Assembly (NCBI RefSeq): GCF_025641885.1
Contig: NZ_JAOTQN010000001.1
Span: 1,264,547-1,328,546, forward strand
Length of the DNA stretch: 64,000 bases
From: Pyrobaculum sp. 3827-6
GTDB taxonomy: Archaea > Thermoproteota > Thermoprotei > Thermoproteales > Thermoproteaceae
Direction of reading: 5' to 3'
The translations under genes were made by a program, and so were the position numbers. Position 1 is the first letter of the stretch; each line of letters begins with the position of its first letter. The notes below the pieces were generated by a model that did no database searches, was not told the origin of the DNA, and saw nothing but the letters and a program-made list of their open reading frames with translations. Positions 35,545 to 44,521 of this stretch are shown piece by piece.

Positions 35545-35672
35545 GGCGCATCCCCCCGGAACTTGTTGAGAAACTTTTTACAGAGTTGCATCTACGTCAA
35601 CTCTACGTGCTATTTTTAAACAACAAAAGCAACATCTCAGACGTTCCCGGGAGTTATTAGGAGGGGAGGAGT

Positions 35673-35969
35673 ATGAACAGGTCGGTGGGGGATCTACTGG
35701 GGGCGGCTGTGGTAAATAGGTGGAACTTTTTCGATGCAGAGGGCTACCTCTACGGGCACTCCGCCGTGCTGTAGGCCGACGTAGGTTGTAAAGACGGCGT
35801 CAGCACCCTCGCCAGAGTTGAGTCCAGCGTAGTCAGGTGCGACGTTGTGGCCCTGGAGAATTGACAGGTTGTACCAAACGCCGCTGGGATAGCTAGAAAA
35901 TGGAGTGTAAATAATAGAAAGACCTCCCTCACGACACCTAAGCCTACGGCTCACGCCGGAGGTAGGTGA
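35673..35969 (+). pseudogene. PRC-barrel-like small protein with two in-frame stops
   Basis: From ATG 35673, which has a good GGAGGGGAGG ribosome-binding site, the frame reads NRSVGDLLGAAVVNRWNFF, then DAEGYLYGHSAVL and a TAG at 35772-35774. It continues in the same frame as ADVGCKDGVSTLARVESSVV, RCDVVALEN, a TGA at 35862-35864, and QVVPNAAGIARKWSVNNRK to a stop ending at 35969. Protein-like composition on both sides of each stop indicates a recently inactivated gene. PRC-barrel assignment is tentative. Confidence 0.5.
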
Positions 35970-36017
35970 GGCGCAAGGCGCCTCTGCTCGGCGGCGAGCG
36001 CCGCGTATTTATCTTCG

Positions 36018-36033
36018 CCGTGCCTCAGCACGG
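36018..36033. repeat. Small perfect hairpin
   Basis: CCGTGC-CTCA-GCACGG forms a 6-bp stem with a 4-base loop, in the gap between the stop-ridden gene and the PaREP1 gene. It has no T tract, so it is not an obvious terminator. Confidence 0.5.
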
Positions 36034-36065
36034 TGCGTGGTCTGTTGGTTAACGCCTTCACGACT

Positions 36066-36608
36066 TTAGGCTACCTCCTTCCTTAGCGTCTGGAGCGTTT
36101 TTTCAAGTTCTGGGCTCCACCTCACTCTGTCCTTTATCGCCTCGACCCTCTCCCCAAGCTCTCTCAATAGTAAGACCACGTCCCTCGCCGCCTCATCTCT
36201 CGTGCGGTATTTCGACCACGCCATGTCGGGATCAGGACCGTGATACTGGTACTCGTGGAGGCTCAGCGCCACAGAAGTCCACGCAGAAAAATCCTTATAC
36301 CCAACCCCAACTAGTAGATGAGACAGCGCCTTCATACGGTTCGTCGGCACTCTAGGCACGGCGGTTGTCTCCAGCCAGCGCCTCTCCTCGTCGCTTTTGG
36401 CGACTCCCTTAAGACTATCCAGCTCAAGCCTGAGGAGTGCCGCCATCAGCGCTTTCCACGCCTGGAAGGCCTTGCCGGCGGCGTTTCTAACTAGGCCGCG
36501 GCGGAGGTACTCAAGAGCCAGCCCAGCCTCCACCAAAGCCTCTAGTAAACGCGCCTTGACGTAGTCCTCGGCGGAGGGCTTCGGGAGAGGCCTCTCCAAA
36601 ACCTCCAC
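36066..36608 (-). CDS. PaREP1-like HEPN family protein (right flank of polysaccharide island)
   Basis: 180 residues, closely similar to the copy at 26280-26825 at the 5' end (VEVLERPLPKPSAEDYVKAR) and more divergent after residue 60 (VGVGYKDFSAWTSVALSLHE). TATA box GTTTAAAAT (plus 36628-36636) lies 25 bp before GTG 36608, although ATG 36620 is also possible. Intact and probably expressed. It occupies the right boundary of the polysaccharide island. Confidence 0.75.
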   Translation of the reverse strand: MEVLERPLPKPSAEDYVKARLLEALVEAGLALEYLRRGLVRNAAGKAFQAWKALMAALLRLELDSLKGVAKSDEERRWLETTAVPRVPTNRMKALSHLLVGVGYKDFSAWTSVALSLHEYQYHGPDPDMAWSKYRTRDEAARDVVLLLRELGERVEAIKDRVRWSPELEKTLQTLRKEVA

Positions 36609-36617
36609 ATCCACGTA
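36455..36617 (-). repeat. 163-bp direct repeat, right copy (PaREP1 5' region)
   Basis: Mate of 26672-26834, 162 of 163 positions identical, same orientation, start points 9783 bp apart. Confidence 0.9.
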
Positions 36618-36683
36618 CATGTGACAAGTTTAAAATCTTCTGTGTGGACGTGTGAGGCGCCTCTTGTATCGTTGTTTGTATTG

Positions 36684-37399
<716 letters not shown>

Positions 37400-37617
37400 A
37401 CGTATATACGTAGTATATAAACTTTTCGAGGTGACCAGCAACCGCCGGGTTGCCGGGAGGGCGTCTGATGACAGTTATGTCTCATGGCCGGCACCGAGTC
37501 TTGGGGCTTAAGCTGGACATCTTGCCGCTCCGCGGCTGGCGGCGAGTCCGGCCAATTAGTCTGCGCCGCGGCGCCCCCGTTGTGGTGATGTTTTTATGGG
37601 TGATTCGGCTTTGTGCC

Positions 37618-38231
37618 GTGGAGTGTCGGGAGGTGAGGCTGGATTTGCCGTGGCCGCCTAACCAGGCGAGAGCGCACCGCTTTGTGGTTTACGACGTGTT
37701 TGACCCGCCGGAGATTTCTTTTGACCAGCATGTAATCGGGGTGGTGGGGTTGGTGGAGCGGCCTCTGGAGATTCCATTGAGGGAGCTGGCGGCTAAGTAT
37801 CCGTGTGTGGACGTCGTGGCGCCTTTCCACTGCGTCACCGGCTGGTCTGTGGAGGGGGTTGTGTGGAGGGGGTGCAGACCAAAGTTTTGCTGGAGGAGGC
37901 GCGGCCCTTCGGCCGGTTCGCCCTCGCCTGGGGGGTGGACGGCTACAGCGCCGCTCTCCCGCTGGAGGCTTTGATGGAGGAGGGGTCGGTCATCGCCTGG
38001 GCGATGAACGGGGAGCCTCTGCCGAGGAAGCACGGGGCGCCGGCGCGGCTGGTGGTGCCGACGCGCTACGCGTGGAAGAGCGTGAAGTACTTCGGCACCT
38101 TGGAGGTGCTGGAGGATGCGGTGCCGGGGTACTGGGAGGTCGTGGGCTACTCCGTCAATGGCGACCCGTGGCGGGAGGAGAGGTTCGACTTCGGGCGGCC
38201 TCAGATGAGGGGGCGGCGCGTCTCGCTGTGA
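37618..38231 (+). pseudogene. Sulfite-oxidase/YedY-like molybdopterin oxidoreductase with a single frameshift
   Basis: Two frames join into one Oxidored_molyb domain of about 204 residues. The first part, from GTG 37618, has VRLDLPWPPNQARAHRFVVY and FHCVTGWSVEGVVWRG, where Cys is the expected molybdenum ligand. The second, after the G5 run at 37868-37872, has VQTKVLLEEARPFGRFALAW, WAMNGEPLPRKHGAPARLVV, RYAWKSVKYFGTLEVLED and GYWEVVGY. One added G at the run restores a single frame. TTTTTATG at 37590-37597 gives a leaderless GTG 37618. It is either a very recent mutation, a length-variable site or a sequencing error. Confidence 0.75.
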
Positions 38232-38411
38232 CCCCCAGCCGCGGGCCGAGGCGCCGGCTGAGGCACGGGGAAGGGCGAGGCAACGGCCCCCACGCCAAGT
38301 TCTAAACCTGCCTTTGACGCAACTCATCCAGATGGAGCACCTGTTCACTACAGTACAATAATTCTCTTACTTAATATCTTAATAAATTGACTTTATCGGG
38401 TAGCTTTATGT

Positions 38412-38726
38412 TTAGGTGTTTTTACTAAGATTTCGAAGGGTTGGAGGGTGTTGTGGTGATGTCTGGGCTAGCCACTTGTCGAGTTTCGCCAGGGCCTCGG
38501 CTGTCTTGATCACCGCCTCGTCCCTGGCTAGTCTGTACAGCTTCATACGTCCTATTTGCCTAACCTCCACCACTCCGTAGCGGATTAGCTGGTTTAGCTG
38601 TTCTATGGTTGTGCGGTGGGTTGTCCCCACCCTCTTTACCAGCTCAGTTAAGTTCATCTCGCCGTGTTGCTGGAGGGTGAGTATGATCTTGATCTTGGTG
38701 GGGGATCCCAAAACCCGTTCAATCAC
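38412..38726 (-). CDS. Winged-helix transcriptional regulator (ArsR/MarR-like)
   Basis: 104 residues. KIKIILTLQQHGEMNLTELV, then THRTTIEQLNQLIRYGVVEV, is a helix-turn-helix followed by the wing, QIGRMKLYRLAR. No metal-binding cysteines. The GTG start begins VIERVLGSPTKIKI. It is separated from the CC1-like gene by 22 bp on the same strand and could be cotranscribed with it. Target unknown. Confidence 0.75.
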   Translation of the reverse strand: MIERVLGSPTKIKIILTLQQHGEMNLTELVKRVGTTHRTTIEQLNQLIRYGVVEVRQIGRMKLYRLARDEAVIKTAEALAKLDKWLAQTSPQHPPTLRNLSKNT

Positions 38727-38748
38727 AGTGGGGAAAAAAGGGGGGTGT

Positions 38749-38919
38749 TTATTTCTTCTTTCCTAGGAGTCTGTAGACTTTTATGTTTGTGTAGGGGGAC
38801 GTGGCCACTGCGAACATCATTGGGCCGCGGGCTGTCTTCTTCTCAATAACCTCGTACTTGTCTGTTTCGAACGCCTTTCTGGCTTTTATGTCGTAGAATT
38901 TTAGTTTTTGCTTCGACAT
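38749..38919 (-). CDS. CC1-like crenarchaeal chromatin protein
   Basis: A 56-residue, Lys-rich protein: MSKQKLKFYDIKARKAFETD, then KYEVIEKKTARGPMMFAVAT, ending VYRLLGKKK. Size, charge and sequence match my memory of CC1, a small DNA-binding protein found in Thermoproteales that lack classical histones. The frame opens 18 codons earlier, but a TTTTTAAA box (plus 38939-38946) lies inside that extension and 23 bp before ATG 38919, so the short form is right. It is likely an abundant, constitutive DNA-coating protein. Confidence 0.75.
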   Translation of the reverse strand: MSKQKLKFYDIKARKAFETDKYEVIEKKTARGPMMFAVATSPYTNIKVYRLLGKKK

Positions 38920-39029
38920 GCCTTCTGGCACGTGCCCCTTTAAAAAGCCGTCGTTTATTTTAAAAGATTTCATGGAGAGGACCTGCGGTCTCTCGGGAAA
39001 ATTTATTAGGTGTATTTAACCACCTGTTT

Positions 39030-39521
39030 ATGCATACTAGAAAACTTGCTTATGTGGCTGTTTTCACAGGGCTGGGGCTGGCGCTGGCCCCGCTGAGCTT
39101 CCCCGTGGGCCCCACAAGGGCTTTTCCAGGCCAGCACTTTGTAAACGGGCTGGCTGGGGTGCTTGTAGGCCCCTGGGCGCTGGTGGTCGCCTTTCTAATC
39201 TCGTCGCTGAGGAATATGCTCGGCCTAGGGACGTTGTTCGCCTTCCCCGGCAGCCTCCCGGGGGCGTTGGTTGTGTGGCTAGTAGGCGTCGTCCTTAGGC
39301 GCTTTGGGAAGGCGCACTACGCGCCGCTTTTCGAGCCCCTTGGCACCCTCGGGCTGGGGTTCCCCACGGCGGCGTATGTCGTGGCGCCGCTTCTGGGCGT
39401 CGGGGAGAGGTTTGCCGCGGGCTTTATACCTCTGCTGGCTGGGTGGGCGGCGTCTACCTTTACCGGCAGCGTGGCGGCCTTCGCCGTCGCCTCTGCGTGG
39501 AGGAGGCTTGGCCGTCTATAG
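39030..39521 (+). CDS. thiW: ECF transporter substrate-binding (S) component ThiW
   Basis: A 163-residue membrane protein with about five spans. GPTRAFPGQHFVNGLAGVLV and SLRNMLGLGTLFAFPGS are the ThiW family signature. ThiW is thought to take up a thiamine precursor such as hydroxyethylthiazole. The gene starts the unit that continues with a P-loop protein, the energising ABC subunit and the T component, so the whole ECF transporter is encoded here. ATTTATTAGGTG near 39000-39011 lies 25 bp before ATG 39030. Confidence 0.88.
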   Translation: MHTRKLAYVAVFTGLGLALAPLSFPVGPTRAFPGQHFVNGLAGVLVGPWALVVAFLISSLRNMLGLGTLFAFPGSLPGALVVWLVGVVLRRFGKAHYAPLFEPLGTLGLGFPTAAYVVAPLLGVGERFAAGFIPLLAGWAASTFTGSVAAFAVASAWRRLGRL

Positions 39522-40017
39522 GCTGTTAATCGTGGGGGACGTTGGGAGGGGGAAGACTCTGTTGCTGGCTAAGATGTTGAAGGCGCTGGCGGCCGTCAAC
39601 GCCTCTATCACTGTGCTGGACTTCGCGCCTGAGAGGATGGGGGTGGGGGCGAAGCTGACGAGGTACGTGGACGTGGCGGGGGTTAGGTACTTGACGGACG
39701 TCTTCCGGGCTCCGCGTCTGGAGGGGAGGGACGCGGGGGAGGAGCTGGCCCTGGCGAGGGAGAACGCGGAGAGGGCGGCGGCGCTTATTAGGCAGTTCCT
39801 GGCGAGCCCCACGCCGGTGCTGGCCGTCAACGACCTGACCATATACCTCCACGCCGGCGACCCGGCGCTGGTGGAGGAGGCGATTGACGCGGCGGATGTG
39901 TTTATCGCCACTGCGTACTACGGCTCCGCGCTGAGGGACAAGGGGTCTGGCATCTCCGGGCGCGAGCGCCGCGCTGTTGAAGAGCTGATGAAGAGGTGCG
40001 ACGTGTTTCGGCTGTGA
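39508..40017 (+). CDS. Small P-loop NTPase of the thiamine-transporter operon
   Basis: About 169 residues. The Walker A motif is GDVGRGKTLLL near residue 11, and LAVNDLTIYL near 110 may be Walker B. The TTG start at 39508 lies 14 bp inside thiW and follows GGAGGAGG, a strong ribosome-binding site that decides the start. The end overlaps the ABC gene (GTGA). It is not part of a canonical ECF transporter. It may regulate transport or act on thiamine salvage; I do not recognise the family. Confidence 0.65.
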   Translation: MAVYRLLIVGDVGRGKTLLLAKMLKALAAVNASITVLDFAPERMGVGAKLTRYVDVAGVRYLTDVFRAPRLEGRDAGEELALARENAERAAALIRQFLASPTPVLAVNDLTIYLHAGDPALVEEAIDAADVFIATAYYGSALRDKGSGISGRERRAVEELMKRCDVFRL

Positions 40018-41111
40018 TTGAGGCCCGCTGCCTAACGGTGTACGCCGGAGGGGAGCCGGTGGTTAAATGCGCAAGTTTTAGGGTGGGGCCTGGGGAGCTG
40101 GCTGTTCTATACGGGCCGACGGGAGGGGGGAAGTCTAGCATCGTGAAGGCCTTGGCCGGCATCTATAGGCACAGCGGGGAGGTCCGCCTCGAGAGGCCCT
40201 ACTTCATATTCCAGGACGTAGATTTCAACCTCCTGTTCGCCTATACAGACGAGGAGACGAGGTCCGTGGCGTGCCGGCCGGCGGAGAGGCGGGAGATCGC
40301 CAAGATGTCGCCGGGGCAACGGCAGCTGTTCGCCGTCAGGCTCGCCGTGGAGTCCGGCGCGTCGGCTGTGGTGCTGGACGAGCCTCTCGCGTTTCTAGAC
40401 CCCGCCTCCGCGCTGGAGGTGGCCGAGGCTATCAAGAGGCTGAGGGACGGGGGCCTCGGCGTGCTCGTAGCGGAGCACAGACTGGAGTTTTTCCTAGACG
40501 CAGACCGCTTCTACCTGGTAGACGGGGGGGTGGAGGAGCTGGGGCTCGAGGATCTGCTCATTGAAGCGTCTAGGAGGGGCTACGGGCCCTACTTCACCCG
40601 CCACAGCTTCAGGCCCCCGGCGGCGCCGAGGGGCGAGGGGTGCGGTGTGGAGATCGGGGGGAGGCCCTACCCCCCTGGGTCAAAAATCGCGTTGACAGGC
40701 CCCGTGGGGTCCGGCAAGACCTACACCCTCTACGCCCTGGCGGGCGTGGTGAAGAAGGCGGGCGTCCGGGGGTGCAGGCCGGCGGGCTTCGTGCCGCAGA
40801 ACCCCTACCTCTACTTCGGCGAGGTGGATCTATCAAAGGCGCCTAGGGAGGTTCTGGAGTGGCTGGGGCTCGGCCCGGGGGACAGCTCCCTGCGCCTATC
40901 CTACGGCGAGGCCCGGCTCCTGGCCGTGCTGTGGGAGCTGTGGAGGAGGCCCCGCCTGTTGCTACTTGACGAGCCCACGGCGGGGGTGGACAGGCGCTAT
41001 GCCGAGGCTGTTGGCGAGCTCATATCCGCCTACGGAGGCACCGTGGTGTTCGCCACACACGACCCCGTGTTCGCGGAGAGGTATGGGGAGTACAAGATCA
41101 GGCTTGGGTAA
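40014..41111 (+). CDS. ECF transporter energising component, two fused ABC ATPase domains
   Basis: About 365 residues with two ABC domains. The first has YGPTGGGKSS, MSPGQRQLFAVRLA as signature, and AVVLDEPLAFLD as Walker B. The second has TGPVGSGKTYT, LSYGEARLLAVLW as a weak signature, and LLLLDEPTAGVD. Usual ECF transporters have separate A and A' proteins; the fusion occurs in several archaea. GTG 40014 overlaps the preceding stop. The asymmetry between the signatures suggests one site is catalytic and the other structural. Confidence 0.85.
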   Translation: MIEARCLTVYAGGEPVVKCASFRVGPGELAVLYGPTGGGKSSIVKALAGIYRHSGEVRLERPYFIFQDVDFNLLFAYTDEETRSVACRPAERREIAKMSPGQRQLFAVRLAVESGASAVVLDEPLAFLDPASALEVAEAIKRLRDGGLGVLVAEHRLEFFLDADRFYLVDGGVEELGLEDLLIEASRRGYGPYFTRHSFRPPAAPRGEGCGVEIGGRPYPPGSKIALTGPVGSGKTYTLYALAGVVKKAGVRGCRPAGFVPQNPYLYFGEVDLSKAPREVLEWLGLGPGDSSLRLSYGEARLLAVLWELWRRPRLLLLDEPTAGVDRRYAEAVGELISAYGGTVVFATHDPVFAERYGEYKIRLG

Positions 41112-41700
41112 GCTCCTCCTGCTGGTGTACCCGTTGCTAGACGTCTCCTCCCTAGCGGTGCTTGTACCCCTGTCTCTTCTGAGGCGGGAGGTTTTGAAGA
41201 CGGTGGGGGTGTTCGCCGCCGTGTTTTTTCTCTTTTCTCTACTGTCGGCCCCCGCCAGCGACGCGGCGGCGGCCTCCCTCGCCCTTTTTAAAAACCTCCT
41301 GGCGCTGGGGCTCTTCTTCCGCCTTCTGGAGCCTGGGGAGGTGGCGTGGTTTTTGGAGAAGCTCGGCGCGAGAGGGGCCTCCGCCTACATACTCGTAATT
41401 TCGCTCAGGGCGGCGGACGTCGTGTCGAGAGAGGTCAGGGCCTTCACGGCGGCGCAGAGGGCGAAGGGCGCCGGCGGCGTCGCGGCCATTCTGAAGAGCG
41501 GACTCCCGCTGGTTGTCTACTCCATGGAGTACGCCGAGTACCTAGCCGTACAGCTGGGGCAACGCAACTTTAGATGCCTCTCTGAAAAGCCGCCGCTGTT
41601 TACAAAGCTAGATGCTGTAATCGCGTCGGCGACCGCCGCCGCCGTCGCTATGCACTGGGCGTGGGGGACGCTGGCCACCCCGCTGGCCGGGGCTGTTTAA
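41083..41700 (+). CDS. ECF transporter transmembrane (T) component
   Basis: About 205 residues with four or five spans. Residues LRAADVVSREVRAFTAAQRA, then KGAG, form the cytoplasmic coupling helix with the A-R-G-like motif typical of EcfT proteins. ATG 41083, preceded by GGAGAGG, overlaps the ABC gene by 29 bp; TTG 41104 is an alternative. Together with ThiW and the double ABC protein it completes the transporter. Confidence 0.8.
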   Translation: MGSTRSGLGKLLLLVYPLLDVSSLAVLVPLSLLRREVLKTVGVFAAVFFLFSLLSAPASDAAAASLALFKNLLALGLFFRLLEPGEVAWFLEKLGARGASAYILVISLRAADVVSREVRAFTAAQRAKGAGGVAAILKSGLPLVVYSMEYAEYLAVQLGQRNFRCLSEKPPLFTKLDAVIASATAAAVAMHWAWGTLATPLAGAV

Positions 41701-42047
41701 ATGTACCCTCGCCGAGCGGTCTTCCGTGCCATTCTCCAAAAGAGGCAACTCATACGCCGCTTTTTGTGAGGTCGCCGGCGAGGCCCCTCTCTGCATATCT
41801 GGCGCATGCGGAGTCCGCGACGCCCGCGGCTTAAAATGCGGGAGCTCCCCAGCCGAGCTTATCCAGCCACCTCCGGCGGGTGCTGTGGTGGGCCTTGCGT
41901 CGTCTACCCTAGATGGGGGCGGCGGTGGCGAAGTTCCCGTCTTCTGGCAACGCGGCGGCTACCTTGCCGCCAGTGCGGGGAGTCTGCTCGAAAGTTGTGT
42001 CTGCCGTGGTGGGCAAAAGTTATTAATTGGTGCGTAATTGAGTTTTT
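41701..42047. promoter_or_regulatory. Spacer with thiD-thiN promoter
   Basis: About 350 bp. AGTTATTAAT at 42018-42027 is a TATA box 25 bp before ATG 42048. A 103-codon open frame (41726-42037) runs across the stretch but has Gly/Ser/Cys-rich, unconvincing sequence and overlaps the promoter. I see no clear thiamine riboswitch fold. Confidence 0.5.
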
Positions 42048-43397
42048 ATGTGGAGGGTTGCTATAACAATTGCCGGGCTTGACTCCGGCGGGGGGGCGGG
42101 GATCCACGCCGATGTCAAGACCTTCGCCGCGATGGGCGTCCACGGCGTGACGGCGCTGACGTGCGTAACGGCGCAGAACACCTACGAGGTTAGGGAGGTG
42201 CAGTGCCTCAGCCCGGCTATGGTTAGGGCCCAGATTCTTGCCGTGTGGGACGACATGGGGATAGACGCCGGGAAAACCGGCATGCTGGGGACGAGGGAGA
42301 TAATTGAGGAGGTGGCGGCCACCGTGGCGAAGCTAGGCTTCCCCCTGGTGGTGGACCCGGTGATGGTGGCCAAGTCCGGCGCGCCGCTGATATCCGACGA
42401 CGCCGTCGACGTGTTGAAGAAGAGGCTGTTGCCGGTGGCTAAGGTGGCGACTCCCAACAGGCCAGAGGCGGAGAGGCTCACCGGCATGTCCATAGCCTCG
42501 GAGAGAGACGCCGAGAGGGCGGCGGAGTACATCCACAGGGAGTACGGGACTGAGGTGGTTATCGTAAAGGGCGGCCACCTCGCGGGCGGTGAGGCGGTGG
42601 ACGTGGTGTACTACAGAGGCGCGGTGCACAAGTTCTCGACCCCCAGGCTGGACTCCAGGTCGACCCACGGCACCGGTTGCGCCTTCTCCGCGGCCATAGC
42701 GGCGGGGCTGGCGAGGGGGCTGGACCCCTTGGAGGCTGTCAAGACGGCGAAGCAGTTTATCTACACAGCTATTAAATACGGAGTGGCCAGGGGCAAGGGC
42801 CACTGGGCAGTCAACCCCACCGCCTGGGTGGAGATACCCGCGGAGAGGTGGAGAGCTGTGGAGGAGCTGGGGGCCGCGCTTGAGCTGGTGAGGAGCAACG
42901 CGGAGAGGCTTGCCAAGGCCATCCCCGAGGTGCAGAGCAACCTCGGCTACGTGATCGACCTGCGCTACGCCCGGGACGCGGGGGACGTGGCGGCGGTGCC
43001 TGGACGCATTGTGAACTACATGGGCGAGGCGAGGCCCTCCGGGCCGCCCACCTTTGGGGCCAGTAGCCACATAGCAAGGAAAATCCTGGCCCTCGCGTCG
43101 CGTGACCCCCGCGCCAGGTCGGCGATGAACATCCGCTACGACCCGGAGCTTGTGGAGAGGGCCAAGGCCCTCGGCTTCAGGTTAGCGGCGGTGGACAGGA
43201 GGCGGGAGCCGGAGGAGGTGAAGAAGAGGGAGGGGGGCACCATGCAGTGGGTTGTGGAGGAGGCGCTGAGGCAGACAGGCGGGGCGGCCCCCGACTTGAT
43301 TGTCGACTTGGGTGACTGGGGCAAGGAGCCGCAGATCACTGTCGTGGGGAGGACCCCCACGGAGGTGGTTGAAAAGGTGCTGAAGATCCTGCTCTGA
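42048..43397 (+). CDS. thiD: Bifunctional HMP/HMP-phosphate kinase and thiamine-phosphate synthase (ThiD-ThiN fusion)
   Basis: 449 residues. The ThiD part (1-265) has [48 protein letters not shown] and the anion hole [20 protein letters not shown]. The ThiN part (about 275-449) has [40 protein letters not shown] and [14 protein letters not shown], which is the archaeal replacement for ThiE. The enzyme phosphorylates HMP twice and then couples HMP-PP to the thiazole phosphate. Its place next to the ECF-ThiW genes fits salvage of thiamine precursors. Confidence 0.93.
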   Translation: MWRVAITIAGLDSGGGAGIHADVKTFAAMGVHGVTALTCVTAQNTYEVREVQCLSPAMVRAQILAVWDDMGIDAGKTGMLGTREIIEEVAATVAKLGFPLVVDPVMVAKSGAPLISDDAVDVLKKRLLPVAKVATPNRPEAERLTGMSIASERDAERAAEYIHREYGTEVVIVKGGHLAGGEAVDVVYYRGAVHKFSTPRLDSRSTHGTGCAFSAAIAAGLARGLDPLEAVKTAKQFIYTAIKYGVARGKGHWAVNPTAWVEIPAERWRAVEELGAALELVRSNAERLAKAIPEVQSNLGYVIDLRYARDAGDVAAVPGRIVNYMGEARPSGPPTFGASSHIARKILALASRDPRARSAMNIRYDPELVERAKALGFRLAAVDRRREPEEVKKREGGTMQWVVEEALRQTGGAAPDLIVDLGDWGKEPQITVVGRTPTEVVEKVLKILL

Positions 43398-43456
43398 CAT
43401 CGCCGCCCAGCACGCCCACGCCACAGCTTTAAATCCTCGACTGTTGACTAATTGAC

Positions 43457-43807
43457 ATGTGGCGCACTGCCGCAACCGTGGTTGCGGCCGCGGTGGCCCT
43501 CGTCGGCTTGGTTTACCTAATCAACTTGGCGGCCCCCTCTGCCATTAAATACGCCGACAGCTACAACAAGGACTTGGTGCTGGAGGTGAGCGCCAGCAAT
43601 GTCCTTTTCGCAGACAGGGTCAGCGCGACCCTCCGAAATCTAAAAAACGGGAGCTTGGTGTATAGAGTGGAGTGCACCCGCCACTCTATCTACGGCGGGT
43701 TTAGATACGCCAGATTTCTCTGCAACGCCAGCGCGGTTGAGCCCGGGATATATGCGATAGAGATCAGCTGGCCGCTACACCTCGAAGGCACGGTGGTGGT
43801 GAGGTAG
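43457..43807 (+). CDS. Membrane-anchored small hypothetical protein
   Basis: 116 residues: an N-terminal helix (ATVVAAAVALVGLVYLINLA) and an exported beta domain with two N-x-S sites and two Cys. CTTTAAATC at 43428-43436 lies 25 bp before ATG 43457. No family recognised. It lies alone between thiD-thiN and a convergent toxin-antitoxin unit. Confidence 0.6.
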   Translation: MWRTAATVVAAAVALVGLVYLINLAAPSAIKYADSYNKDLVLEVSASNVLFADRVSATLRNLKNGSLVYRVECTRHSIYGGFRYARFLCNASAVEPGIYAIEISWPLHLEGTVVVR

Positions 43808-43808
43808 C

Positions 43809-44030
43809 TCACGGAATCCACACCCCGGCCTCTCTCAACACCTCTATAAACTCCTCCAGCCCCAGCCCCGAGAGCCTCTGCGAAAGCCGCAGATCGCCCG
43901 TCTCAATAAACAGAACGACGGCCGCCCTGACCCTCGGCGGCAGGCCGTTTATAAACTCCCAATTAGCCTCCCTCCTCCTCATCTCCCGGGCCTCCTCCTC
44001 ACGCTCTACGTACCAGGCAGGTAGCGCCAT
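43809..44030 (-). CDS. Small antitoxin-like protein (UPF0175-like), second copy
   Basis: 73 residues. The central REEEAREMRRREANWEFING is nearly identical to that of the 73-residue protein at 44511-44732 (LAREEEAREMRRREANWEFI). The C-terminal RLSQRLSGLGLEEFIEVLRE resembles the helix-turn-helix end of UPF0175 proteins. It follows the PIN-like gene with a 25-bp overlap. Two related antitoxins around one toxin is unusual; one may bind the toxin and the other may control expression. Confidence 0.6.
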   Translation of the reverse strand: MALPAWYVEREEEAREMRRREANWEFINGLPPRVRAAVVLFIETGDLRLSQRLSGLGLEEFIEVLREAGVWIP

Positions 44031-44521
44031 ATCCTCTCTAGATCTCTTCGCGGAAATTTATGTCTTGTCTCCCGTTCGTAAATGAGGAAGTCGTCCCTAC
44101 CCACGAGGCCCCGCCTCGCCAGCTCTCCCAAGACCTCAAGCGCCCTCCAAACCCTAGCCCTCGCGTAGAGGTGTTGCGACGCGTAGGCGGCGCCGTTCTC
44201 CGACAGCACGACGAAGCCTCTGTCGCCAGCCACGGCGATGCAGTAGGCCTCTGGGTAGTCAAGCCGCCTTACTGGGTACCGGCCGCTCAGCTCCATTAGA
44301 CGAAGCGCCTCCTCTCTGTAATTCGGCAACTCCGGAAACAGCGCAATTCTCCCCCGCGCCATGTTTTCAGACACCCACATCACCGTCCCCTCTGAGTGCA
44401 ACTCGGCGAGCACAGGCTCCGACACCCAAACAACCTCAAACACGTCAAATAATAAATCTCTCTTCCCATATCTGGCCCAATCGATGAGGAAAGAGGCGTC
44501 GGCAATGGCGTTAGTTGACAT
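44006..44521 (-). CDS. PIN-like toxin (DUF3368-like)
   Basis: 171 residues: AIADASFLIDWARYGKRDLL (first Asp), EPVLAELHSEGT (Glu), DYPEAYCIAVAGDRGFVVLS (acidic cluster with Glu and Asp) and LARRGLVGRDDFLIY. This order matches DUF3368/PIN proteins, which usually pair with UPF0175 antitoxins. It overlaps the upstream antitoxin-like gene by 11 bp and the downstream one by 25 bp. RNase activity is expected from the fold but unproven. Confidence 0.7.
   Translation of the reverse strand: MSTNAIADASFLIDWARYGKRDLLFDVFEVVWVSEPVLAELHSEGTVMWVSENMARGRIALFPELPNYREEALRLMELSGRYPVRRLDYPEAYCIAVAGDRGFVVLSENGAAYASQHLYARARVWRALEVLGELARRGLVGRDDFLIYERETRHKFPRRDLERIWRYLPGT

Noticed and set aside
35673-35969. Stop-codon read-through or recoding
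   Set aside because: Two different stop codons (TAG and TGA) with no recoding signal; mutation is simpler.
37450-37617. Longer N-terminus for the molybdopterin oxidoreductase
   Set aside because: The upstream part has no coding character and the TATA box at 37590 lies inside it; the leaderless GTG at 37618 fits better.
41726-42037. A 103-codon frame before thiD-thiN
   Set aside because: Gly/Cys/Ser-rich, overlaps the thiD promoter, no recognisable motif; kept only as a note in the spacer entry.
41701-42047. TPP riboswitch upstream of thiD-thiN
   Set aside because: No conserved TPP core could be seen, and a TATA box 25 bp from the ATG implies a transcript without leader.
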